This document shows positions 56,801-64,000 of a stretch of DNA of 64,000 nucleotides, piece after piece (positions within the stretch are counted from its first letter, which is position 1; each line of letters starts with the position of its first letter). This stretch comes from DASTFP01 sp963744345 (GTDB lineage Bacteria > Verrucomicrobiota > Verrucomicrobiia > Chthoniobacterales > Terrimicrobiaceae), in the NCBI GenBank assembly GCA_963744345.1, contig CAVUTD010000014.1, positions 1 through 64,000 of the forward strand, written 5' to 3'. Position numbers and translations under genes: made by a program. The notes under the pieces are model-generated. The model was not told the origin of the DNA. It worked only from the letters and a program-made list of their open reading frames with translations, and made no database searches.

Positions 56801-57237
56801 CGGGATGCGAGCTTGTTTGCGTCGGGTTGAGTCATAAAGGTGACTGACTCAATCTTGGCCGCGGCGCATTCATTGAGAACATCGATGATCCTCTGGTACT
56901 TGGTGTTTTTCGCCGTAAGGATCGTAATCACGGTCGTGGATTTGCTATCGTCGGACATTGTCTTGTAGCGCTGAAGGGTTCCACGCAAAGACGCAGTATC
57001 CATCTGGGAATCGTTCAGGATGATTTGGCCATTTTCGTCGATTTCGATGATCTGTTCATCGAGCATCTTCATTGGTTGATCTTGTGAAAGGCGGCCGGGC
57101 AATTTCAAGCTGAGCTCGTTTTCCACCTTCGTGGCTCCCGCGGAGCACATGAAAAACAAGATGAGGATGAAGATCACATCCACCATGGGAGCGATCTGAA
57201 ATTCGAGATTTCCCTCGGGTTCCGAATGGAGGCGCAT
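56797..57237 (-). CDS. ExbD/TolR-family protein, second copy
   Basis: 146 residues: a cytoplasmic N terminus, one membrane helix with the essential aspartate (FQIAPMVDVIFILILFFM), and a periplasmic domain (LSLKLPGRLSQDQPM, IDENGQIILND). It transmits proton flow through ExbB to the periplasm. The start is five bases after the first ExbD stop, and the stop overlaps the VWA gene start, so it is coupled at both ends. The periplasmic part differs clearly from the first ExbD, suggesting a heterodimer. Confidence 0.9.
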   Translation of the reverse strand: MRLHSEPEGNLEFQIAPMVDVIFILILFFMCSAGATKVENELSLKLPGRLSQDQPMKMLDEQIIEIDENGQIILNDSQMDTASLRGTLQRYKTMSDDSKSTTVITILTAKNTKYQRIIDVLNECAAAKIESVTFMTQPDANKLASR

Positions 57238-57241
57238 GGGA

Positions 57242-57670
57242 TTATTCGCGATTCAGGACGGAAAAAGCGATGTCGGTGATCCCGGCCTCGGCGCAGGCCC
57301 CCATCACCTTCTCAACATAGTGAGCAGGAGTTTTGCGGTCCGCGCGGATGACTACCCGATAGTTTGGATCCCCTTTAGAGCGGGGCGCAAGCAGGTCGGT
57401 AACTACCGGGAGGTCTGTGATCATTTTGCTCTCGATAGCGACGACTCCCGCCGATTTTTCGGGCACCCATCGCACATTGATGAGGGCCTCAGATCGCGCG
57501 GTGGCCTTTTTGGTTGCGTCGGCTCCGACGGGCAGTTCGATTGCCCGGTCCGAGCGCAAGGCGCTGGTCGCCGTAATGGAAATGAAAAAGACAAGCAGAA
57601 CCAGAAGGACATCGCACATGGGCGCGATTTGGAAGCCGAGTTCCTCCAGGTGTTGTTGTCTTATTTTCAT
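57242..57670 (-). CDS. ExbD/TolR-family protein, first copy
   Basis: 142 residues. The membrane helix with its aspartate is FQIAPMCDVLLVLLVFFI. The periplasmic part has RAIELPVGADATKKAT and the typical ending KVMGACAEAGITDIAF. It belongs to the ExbBD/TolQR/MotAB class of proton-driven motors. It follows exbB by 27 bases. Two different ExbD genes behind one ExbB are common in this kind of locus and may make a mixed dimer. Confidence 0.92.
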   Translation of the reverse strand: MKIRQQHLEELGFQIAPMCDVLLVLLVFFISITATSALRSDRAIELPVGADATKKATARSEALINVRWVPEKSAGVVAIESKMITDLPVVTDLLAPRSKGDPNYRVVIRADRKTPAHYVEKVMGACAEAGITDIAFSVLNRE

Positions 57671-57697
57671 TCAACCCAAGGTTCTTCTTGCTAACGA

Positions 57698-58588
57698 TTA
57701 TTGCTGCTCGGCGTATTCCGCGCTGCGGTCCGAGCCAAGATATTCTTTTGGAATGGCGGCATAGATGGGGTCATCGCCAATATTCATGCCAGCCAGGTAG
57801 GCATAAGGCATCCCGCGAAAGAGGTTGTTGATGACCTCCTCAGTGTAGCTTGACACGGCGTGAATACGATTTCGGAAAAAATAGTAGCTGGCGAATCCAG
57901 GAATCGCGACGAAAAGGCCGGTGGCGGTGGCCACGAGCACCTCACCGATGGCGCCGGCGAGCGCAGAGGGATCACCGATGCCGCTGGTGCCTAAGGTCTT
58001 AAACGCGTTCATCATTCCGAGCACGGTGCCGGTTAGACCGATCATTGGGGTGACGACACCGATGAGGTTCAAGTAATAGATCCTGGTGTTCATGGTGGCG
58101 ATTTCCTTAGCCATCACATCCTCCATGGCCTTCTCAGTAACTTCCTTCCCTTGACCCAGCATGCTAAGACCCGCCCTGACGACATTGGTCAAGAAGCAAG
58201 CCTTCGATCGGCATGTTTGGAAAGCGGCGTTATAGTCTCCGGCGCTGAATTGAGAGCGCAGGTGATTCACCACGTCTGGCGGACACACGACCTTGTTCTG
58301 AATCCGACGAACACTGTCGATAATCAATGTCAGCATGTAGACAGAGACCGCGGCGAGGGGAAACATGACGATGCCGCCCTCCTTCAGCACCTGGAAGAAT
58401 GTCTTCTCCTTCTTGTGCGCGCCGGTGGCCGCGGGTTGTTCAGCCTGCTGCTCCGCCGACGAACTATCTTTCGTTGGCGAAGCCTCCTGAGCGCGGAGTT
58501 CAAGCGGCAGGAACCCTAGCAATACGACAAGCAGGGAAAGGCCGCAGGCACGGGAAAAAGGCTTAACGTTCACTGTCGATGTCTTCAT
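57698..58588 (-). CDS. ExbB/TolQ-family proton channel with signal-like N terminus
   Basis: 296 residues from ATG 58588. Unusually, it starts with a signal-like helix (ACGLSLLVVLLGFLPLELRA) and a hydrophilic stretch of about 35 residues. The MotA/TolQ/ExbB domain follows: first helix IVMFPLAAVSVYMLTLIID, then the large cytoplasmic loop. The pore helices are LNLIGVVTPMIGLTGTVLGM and GEVLVATATGLFVAIPGF. The start overlaps the end of the upstream TPR gene by 26 bases, so the two are coupled. It powers the VWA/TonB-like protein through the ExbD pair. Confidence 0.92.
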   Translation of the reverse strand: MKTSTVNVKPFSRACGLSLLVVLLGFLPLELRAQEASPTKDSSSAEQQAEQPAATGAHKKEKTFFQVLKEGGIVMFPLAAVSVYMLTLIIDSVRRIQNKVVCPPDVVNHLRSQFSAGDYNAAFQTCRSKACFLTNVVRAGLSMLGQGKEVTEKAMEDVMAKEIATMNTRIYYLNLIGVVTPMIGLTGTVLGMMNAFKTLGTSGIGDPSALAGAIGEVLVATATGLFVAIPGFASYYFFRNRIHAVSSYTEEVINNLFRGMPYAYLAGMNIGDDPIYAAIPKEYLGSDRSAEYAEQQ

Positions 58589-59651
58589 TGTCTGATTTGG
58601 TTTCTGGTTTCTTAAGGAAATTTTCCCAAGCGGGCTTCTCTTCTTTCTTTTCAGATATCTCTGTCGTGGCAGCTGATTGTGTCGCATCCTCAGCCTCCGG
58701 GTGCGGAGTTTTTCCACTCTTGAGAGTCACCGAAGCGGCGGCGGCGAGGAGTTCATCAACATTGACAGGCTCTTTTTTCGCCCAGTAGTTCTTCGAAAAA
58801 AGCAGGCAGAGCTCCTGGCGCACTGATTCGCTTACTGCAGCGTAGTCGATCGTCTCGTCCATGATCTTTTCGGTTTCGTTACGATCCGAACCCGCTTTTC
58901 GTTTGGCGAGGACCTCTCCCATTTTCTGGTAACAGGCAGCTGCAAGATAAAGCGATTCGGGATAGACGGGTGCTTCGATCCGTGTCATGGCGACAGCCTC
59001 GCCAGCTTCCAGCGCTGCCTCGTGGTATTTTCCCTTCGCCAAGAAAATTCGGGTGCGCACGATACGATCGAGAGGATAATTCAGGTCATCAGGATTTGTC
59101 CGCGGAAAGTCCTTCATCAAGGCCTCCGCCTTATCGATCTCATTCCTGTCGCAAAGGCCGAAGGCGCGGATCAGTCTGGCGCGCTGCGGTGCTTCTTTGT
59201 TAGCTCCAAAATCCAGAGAGTTAAGCAGAGCTTCCGCTTCGGCATACTTGCGGACCTGACGATACGAGTCAGCGAAGTTAAGGAATTCCTCGGCAAGATT
59301 AGATTTGGGCAGGCCGACCAGGCTGCGCATGGGCTCGAGCATCGGATAAAGAGTCAGCGCCGTCTCAACATCGCCCGCCCGGTATGCCTCGGCGGCTTGT
59401 TTGATCGGCGCGGGAAGATCAAACTCCGCTGCCGATACGGTACTCGCGGGGATCGCGATCGTGCCGTTCGCGGCGGCCAAGTACAATTGTCCTCTGACAA
59501 GCCTGGTGGCATTTGCATGAGTCGGTTTGCCGCTCGCGCTATCGGTCAGCGTGACGGGATATCCGCTGAGAGCTGGCCCGGCAGGCGCCTGACCCAAGCA
59601 AAAGCTAAGGCTGGTCAGCGAGAGGCACGCATGAAGAAAGCTTCGCATCAT
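58563..59651 (-). CDS. Exported TPR-like protein of the Exb locus
   Basis: 362 residues with a signal peptide (FLHACLSLTSLSFCLGQA). A helical-repeat region of TPR type spans about 75-280 (IKQAAEAYRAGDVETALTLY, SYRQVRKYAEAEALL, YHEAALEAGEAVAM). A charged tail ends at NEDIDSER. The short N-terminal domain (about 25-70) has SGKPTHANATRLVRGQLYLA, not recognised. It overlaps exbB at its 3' end and starts three bases after the long TPR gene. It probably works in the periplasm with the motor; no enzyme motif is seen. Confidence 0.8.
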   Translation of the reverse strand: MMRSFLHACLSLTSLSFCLGQAPAGPALSGYPVTLTDSASGKPTHANATRLVRGQLYLAAANGTIAIPASTVSAAEFDLPAPIKQAAEAYRAGDVETALTLYPMLEPMRSLVGLPKSNLAEEFLNFADSYRQVRKYAEAEALLNSLDFGANKEAPQRARLIRAFGLCDRNEIDKAEALMKDFPRTNPDDLNYPLDRIVRTRIFLAKGKYHEAALEAGEAVAMTRIEAPVYPESLYLAAACYQKMGEVLAKRKAGSDRNETEKIMDETIDYAAVSESVRQELCLLFSKNYWAKKEPVNVDELLAAAASVTLKSGKTPHPEAEDATQSAATTEISEKKEEKPAWENFLKKPETKSDNEDIDSER

Positions 59652-59653
59652 GA

Positions 59654-62530
59654 CTATTGAATCTCTTTCGGGCTTTTAGCCGCCGAGGCGAATTCGGATT
59701 GGATTTCCTTGAGCCGCTTCTCCGCGGAGGCGAATTCGGGAGTGGAACGAAGGGATTGATTGGCCAGCATTTCGCCGAGAGTGCGCAGCGCGTCCTCCTT
59801 CAAGCCCAGCTTTTCGGAAATCTCGGCACACCGCAAATAAGCTTTGGCGGTCCACTCTTTGAAGTGAGCGTAGAGAACGTAGATGCGCTGGTAGTAGGCA
59901 AAGGCTTCCCTTTCTTTCCCGGAAGCTCTCAGGCTCTCGCCGATCATGTATAATGCTTGCGGCCACAATTCACCCTTCCATTCCTTAGTCTGGAGCACTT
60001 CTTCATAGCGCTTGATTGCTTCTTCAAAACGCGCCTGAGCGAATTGAACATCTCCCAGGCGCATCGTGGCGCGTGCAGCGTTTGCATTCATCGGAGAGTT
60101 TCGCACTGCCTTATTGAATGCAGATTCTGCCCGCTTCCAGTCTCGCATGTCGAAAGCAAGCTCACCCAGCTTCAGAAACGCCTCTGCGGTCCACTGCGTG
60201 GATCCAAACTTGTCAATGACCGCGCGCGCGGCGCTCTCCGCCAGCGCCGGATTCATCTTCGCGCTCACTTCTGTGATCCAGAGCAGCACGGCGGGACTGG
60301 CCACCTCGATATCGGCGGGAGTCAAGGGAGAGGGAGCTTCCAGGGCACTCATTTGAGCTAAGGCTCGTTCATACCTCAGCGCGCGGGTGCGTTGTGCTTG
60401 CTGTGTCGCGGTAAGCGCCGCCGAGCGAACTACATCGACTGGGGGGAGGCCATTGAGCGCGCGAGACTCTTCGCAATAAGCGTCGATGATAATGTCGATG
60501 CCGATGGCCCTGGGATCATCGCCGTATTTCTCAATCGCCTGCCAGTAGGTCTCCAAAGCGTCTTTGGATCTCCCTTGGGCCTGCTGCGCGAAGCCCTTTC
60601 GATAGATCGCCTGCGTGTAGTCCCCCGAGGTCCCATACTTCTCGAGGTAGCGGGCGAACCACTCCTCAATTTCTTTGAATTGTTCGAGCTGTTCGTAGAT
60701 GCGCCCGACTTGGAGTGCTGCATAATCGATCTGGCTCTGCTTCACCGCGCAGTCTTCGACCTGCTTATAGTGATCGAGCGACTTGTCTAACTCTCCCATC
60801 GCGCCGTAGCAGTCTGCGAGAAGGGTATGCGCCTCTGGCGTAAGACTATCTACGGGGAATTCCTTGAGGAACTGCTCAAGCTTTTCGGCGGCTTGTTGAT
60901 AATTTTCGAGTCCATAGAGGCAAACCGCCTTTCGGAAGCTGGCATCCTCATAGAGCTTGCCGTCGTTGCTTCTTTCGCAAAACAGAGTGAAGGCATCGAG
61001 GGCATCCTTGTAGTTGTCTTCGAAGAGAAACGTCATACCGACCCAGTAGAGAGCGGCTGGCGCCTTGTCGCTTTCGGCGAAGTCTCTGCTCAGAGTTTGG
61101 AAGGTCTGGCGCGCCTCCACGAACCGGGCATCTTGGAACTGGGAGAACCCAAGCATGTAAAGAATTTGATCCTTGTAAGTGTGCTCCGGTCTGGTCTTGA
61201 GGATTTCCGAGTAAAACTCGATTGCCGTCGCGTATTCCTTATTTCGGACAAATACTTGGCCGAGTTGCAGGCTGACGTCCTCCCACTGTTTTCCGTCCGG
61301 GAAGGAGGCCATATATCTGAGGCCTGCCTCTTTAGCTTTGGCATCTTGTTCAAGCTGCGCAGCAAGAGCGAAGGCGCCGTAGCAGGAATCTTCCGCAAGT
61401 TTTCCATTCGGAAAGTCCTGGTAAATTTTCCAGTAGCTCCAGAACGCCTCATAAAATCTGTTGGAGCTAAAGTAGGCCTGCGCGATACGCATGAGCAGAT
61501 CTTCGGAGAAATCGGGGGTTTGCTGAAGAAGGCTGCGAGCGTCCTGCAGTTCGCGGATGCGTCGATTGATGTCGACGACAAACTCAACTTGCCCGGCCTT
61601 GATGAGCTGGTTCCTCTGCTGGATGAGAGCGTTTTCCCATTTTTGATTGGCCTCCAGCAAGCGAGCCGGCGGCAGCACGAGACTATAGAAAAGCAGAGCG
61701 AGAACATCCTGCTTCGCGGCAAACATCTTGTCGCCCCCGCTAAGAAGCGCCATGTTGAAGTCAATGCTAAGCCTCGCGGTCGGCGCTTTGGTCAACATGT
61801 CGGGCAAGAGTTCGATCACCTTGCTGCCCTGATTGGACTCGATGTAGGATTGCGCGAGCCACACTACAGCCTGTTCGCGTTGAGCCTCAGTGCGGCTCTT
61901 TTGCAACATGGTCAAGAGTACCGGGACCGCCTCGCTCCACTTCTGATCGCGCATGTAACACGCGGCAAGCTTTTCCCAAAGTGGAAATCGCTCTAGATCG
62001 CTCATCTTGAATTCTAAAAGCTTCCTATATTGCTCAGCGGCTTCCGCATAACGCTTGGTCTGCGAAAGCGTGTCACCATAAAGTTCCAAAACCTTGCGGG
62101 AGCGATTGCTTTTGGGATGAGCCTTAAGGAAATTCTCGAACGCTGTCGCTGCGCTCTCCCAATTGTCGCTAAAGACGTAGCCGAGGCCCAAAAAGTAGCG
62201 AAAGCCCTCCACTCTGGCCTGGATCTGCTGGTCCTTCGACTCGCCAAGCCGATGCGCTACCAATTCCTCCAGCAGTGGAATCGCTTCGACATACTTTTGG
62301 GATCCCACCATAAAGGCCGCCTGCTTCTCCAGTTCCCCCGAGGGCAGCTGTGAAAGATCCGAAGACGCCTGTTCCTGAGCCGAAAGATTCGCCGTCAGGA
62401 AAATCCAAAACAAAGCCCACCGCGCATTCCGGAATCGCGAAACTACTGCGTCGCAGAAAGAGACAAATTCTCGAGTAAGATAGTTGCTTTGCAAGGGGAT
62501 CAGGAAAGCTCCTAAGTAGATTCTATTCAA
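59654..62530 (-). CDS. Large exported TPR-repeat protein
   Basis: 958 residues. After a hydrophobic signal-like segment (RWALFWIFLTANLSAQ, ending about residue 52) nearly the whole protein is TPR-like helix pairs, for example YAEAAEQYRKLLEFKM, YATAIEFYSEILKTRPEH, YKDALDAFTLFCERSND and FEEAIKRYEEVLQTKEW. It resembles outer-membrane or periplasmic scaffold proteins (YbgF/BamD-style repeats). It is first in the operon with exbB, exbD x2 and the VWA gene. The start is uncertain as the leader before the hydrophobic segment is about 35 residues long. The last 28 residues are two copies of a 14-residue unit. Confidence 0.85.
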   Translation of the reverse strand: MNRIYLGAFLIPLQSNYLTREFVSFCDAVVSRFRNARWALFWIFLTANLSAQEQASSDLSQLPSGELEKQAAFMVGSQKYVEAIPLLEELVAHRLGESKDQQIQARVEGFRYFLGLGYVFSDNWESAATAFENFLKAHPKSNRSRKVLELYGDTLSQTKRYAEAAEQYRKLLEFKMSDLERFPLWEKLAACYMRDQKWSEAVPVLLTMLQKSRTEAQREQAVVWLAQSYIESNQGSKVIELLPDMLTKAPTARLSIDFNMALLSGGDKMFAAKQDVLALLFYSLVLPPARLLEANQKWENALIQQRNQLIKAGQVEFVVDINRRIRELQDARSLLQQTPDFSEDLLMRIAQAYFSSNRFYEAFWSYWKIYQDFPNGKLAEDSCYGAFALAAQLEQDAKAKEAGLRYMASFPDGKQWEDVSLQLGQVFVRNKEYATAIEFYSEILKTRPEHTYKDQILYMLGFSQFQDARFVEARQTFQTLSRDFAESDKAPAALYWVGMTFLFEDNYKDALDAFTLFCERSNDGKLYEDASFRKAVCLYGLENYQQAAEKLEQFLKEFPVDSLTPEAHTLLADCYGAMGELDKSLDHYKQVEDCAVKQSQIDYAALQVGRIYEQLEQFKEIEEWFARYLEKYGTSGDYTQAIYRKGFAQQAQGRSKDALETYWQAIEKYGDDPRAIGIDIIIDAYCEESRALNGLPPVDVVRSAALTATQQAQRTRALRYERALAQMSALEAPSPLTPADIEVASPAVLLWITEVSAKMNPALAESAARAVIDKFGSTQWTAEAFLKLGELAFDMRDWKRAESAFNKAVRNSPMNANAARATMRLGDVQFAQARFEEAIKRYEEVLQTKEWKGELWPQALYMIGESLRASGKEREAFAYYQRIYVLYAHFKEWTAKAYLRCAEISEKLGLKEDALRTLGEMLANQSLRSTPEFASAEKRLKEIQSEFASAAKSPKEIQ
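59657..59740. repeat. 42-bp imperfect tandem duplication at the end of the large TPR gene
   Basis: Two consecutive 42-base units encode EFASAEKRLKEIQS and EFASAAKSPKEIQ just before the stop. They differ at several bases, so the duplication is not very recent. It adds one extra 14-residue helix to the protein end. Confidence 0.75.
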
Positions 62531-62803
62531 TAGAAACAGTTTTGATATTTTTTCAACAGTAAAGTAGCCTTCTCGTTTGTGGGTTTGTTCTTGAATTCAA
62601 TGTCGACTGCCGTGTTCGTGGGGCGGCGGATTTGTGCACGTGTTTGTGCTCAACATCGGGTTAATTTTCGCTGGCTCGCTCCCAGTTCGCACCCGCCAGG
62701 TGAAGGGTCGAGGCGACGTATCGTAGCGATTTGGCTCTGCCTGGCTGCTGATCGCCGCTAGCCGCTCGGTAGCCAAGCTACCAGGAAGGAGCGGAGCAAT
62801 TGT

Positions 62804-64000
62804 TCACTCGATTTCGCGAATGAGCGCGACGGCCCAAGGCAAAAGGTTCAACTTCAAGCTGAGCATCCCCTTTTTATCGGTAGTCGCAATCTGGCGATGG
62901 GTAGCCCACGCAAATTCTCGCAGCAGCGAGATCTGATCAGGGGTGGGGGAAGGAGGGCTTCCCATGGACTGCCATTGACGCAGAGCAAAACCGTGCGCCG
63001 CATCGACTGTTTCAATCAGGAAAGCGGCGTTTGGCGGAAGGTCCTGAATTTCGATATCGCGACAGACGGGAGATCCCGCCGCAAGAGTCTGCTCTGCGAC
63101 CGCTAGGATGCCGGCGAAGGGCGGCGCGTCCGAGTGTTCTGCAGGAAAGTGATAAATAATAGCCCGCAGCCGCCCACCGCTTCTCGTTCGCGTGGCAAGA
63201 AAGCCGTCGGTTCGAAAAACCTCCTCTTCCCCAAGTTGATTGAGGAATCGATAGGCGTGAAAGGCGGGTTTGACGATTCCCTGGTAGTTGATCAGTCCGA
63301 AGCCTCCATGGAAAGCAGTGTCGCCGGCGCCATGTTCCTCAAAAACATCCGTGAATGTCCAATAAGTCAGAGAATCGACGAGGCCTGAAGCTTCAATATT
63401 AGTCTTGATGATATAGGCGGCCGCTTGGGGAAAATCATGGGTGAAGTCACGCGCGGAGGGGCTGGTGCTCCATTCGGTAAGGTGAATTTCCGCAGAAGGG
63501 AACGCGCTTTGAGCAACAATCTGTCGCAACCACTGGATATCTCTGAGGATCGAGTCGGCTGGGCGCGTGCGAATTCGATCGACTTCATGTCCAAAGGGGA
63601 TGTCGGTCGGATAGGGGTGTGCTGAAACAAAGTCGACCGGCAGCCTTTCACGTTCGCAAAAGGCCAGGAATTCCTGGATCCACACCCCCTGCCACTCAGC
63701 ATCGGCCAAATTCTTGAGTTGACCGGTCAGAGATTTCTCGCCCGCCTCGATCTCGCCTTTAAAGCGGTCATCCGGAACGAAGTTGCTCGTCGCTGGCCCA
63801 CCGACTTTCAAGTTGGGATCAATGGATTTAACCGTCGTGGCGGTCGCCCGATACAACTCAAAGTACTTGCTCCTGGTCGAGTTGAAAAAGAACCAAAGGT
63901 TTGGCTCGTTCCAGACCTCGAAGTACCATTGTCGAACTTCGTTCGCTCCGTATCGTTGAAGGAAGTGCTTGATGAGTCTGTCCACGAGGATGCACCAGTC
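62804..64000 (-). CDS. GH39-type glycoside hydrolase (beta-xylosidase/PslG-like), 5' end outside the window
   Basis: The frame runs off the right edge, so the N terminus is missing; about 398 residues are visible. The acid/base glutamate is in YFEVWNEPNLWFFF and the nucleophile in EIHLTEWSTSPSARDF. FVSAHPYPTDIPFG and DSLTYWTFTDVFEE lie between and after them, in the usual GH39 order on the (beta/alpha)8 barrel. A C-terminal beta domain follows. GH39 covers beta-xylosidases and the polysaccharide hydrolase PslG. Here, close to genes for UDP-xylose and an EPS, either trimming of the cell's own polymer or xylan use is possible. Confidence 0.85.
   Translation of the reverse strand, partial: DWCILVDRLIKHFLQRYGANEVRQWYFEVWNEPNLWFFFNSTRSKYFELYRATATTVKSIDPNLKVGGPATSNFVPDDRFKGEIEAGEKSLTGQLKNLADAEWQGVWIQEFLAFCERERLPVDFVSAHPYPTDIPFGHEVDRIRTRPADSILRDIQWLRQIVAQSAFPSAEIHLTEWSTSPSARDFTHDFPQAAAYIIKTNIEASGLVDSLTYWTFTDVFEEHGAGDTAFHGGFGLINYQGIVKPAFHAYRFLNQLGEEEVFRTDGFLATRTRSGGRLRAIIYHFPAEHSDAPPFAGILAVAEQTLAAGSPVCRDIEIQDLPPNAAFLIETVDAAHGFALRQWQSMGSPPSPTPDQISLLREFAWATHRQIATTDKKGMLSLKLNLLPWAVALIREIE

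Noticed and set aside
60827..61996. A 389-codon plus-strand open frame
   Set aside because: It lies fully antisense to the large TPR gene, whose repeats, signal segment and operon position are convincing. The frame is a by-product of codon bias and has no family-like motif.
62541..62562. Match to the IS-terminus core (TTTTTTCAACAGT) 55 kb from the group II intron
   Set aside because: A dozen bases in AT-rich sequence can recur by chance, and no transposase or second end is nearby. It is kept only as a comment in the intron finding.

Overview
The window (about 64 kb, moderate to high GC) comes from a Gram-negative bacterium. It carries a Wza-like outer-membrane exporter, an outer-membrane beta-barrel and an ExbB/ExbD motor. 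A HemQ-type coproheme decarboxylase next to LarE, the paired UDP-glucose dehydrogenase and UDP-glucuronate decarboxylase, an RskA/SigK-type sigma pair and a tRNA-linked recombinase island fit Verrucomicrobiota or a close PVC-type lineage. That placement is inference, not proof.

Left part (1-14.7 kb) is an accessory region and gene graveyard. A degraded integrative element (1-3.5 kb) abuts the 3' end of a tRNA-Glu. Its tyrosine recombinase, HTH protein and two unknown proteins are all frameshifted. After hemB comes a group II intron with its reverse transcriptase, apparently inserted in a relic insertion-sequence end. Then follow a broken GFA-type gene, an intact RRM protein with terminator, a relic O-methyltransferase, three decayed copies of a LigD-type ATP-dependent DNA ligase alternating with an intact GC-rich SDR gene and an intact PfkB sugar kinase, and a truncated nuclease relic.

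15-21.3 kb is core chromosome: tRNA-Gly, ECF sigma factor with overlapping anti-sigma factor, FolB, a DciA-like protein, ferredoxin with terminator, HemQ, LarE and a CcsA-type cytochrome c biogenesis protein.

21.4-52.6 kb is one large exopolysaccharide locus, almost all on the plus strand. It holds an outer-membrane barrel, a Wza exporter, a Wzc-type chain-length protein with BY-kinase, UDP-xylose synthesis (Ugd + Uxs), an ABC flippase, a Wzy-like polymerase, a WbaP-like initiating transferase with an 18-bp repeat, and more than ten glycosyltransferase domains of GT2, GT4 and GT-A types. Several of these genes are frameshifted or fused. The logic is: make UDP-GlcA and UDP-Xyl, start the repeat unit on undecaprenyl phosphate, extend it with GTs, flip, polymerise and export.

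52.6-64 kb holds a GC-rich GH63-type glycosidase, then a minus-strand operon of two TPR proteins, ExbB, two ExbD proteins and a von Willebrand A protein with a TonB-like N terminus. It ends with a GH39-type glycosidase cut by the window edge, which may trim the polysaccharide. Single-base frameshifts are frequent in accessory and EPS genes, while the core genes are open throughout.
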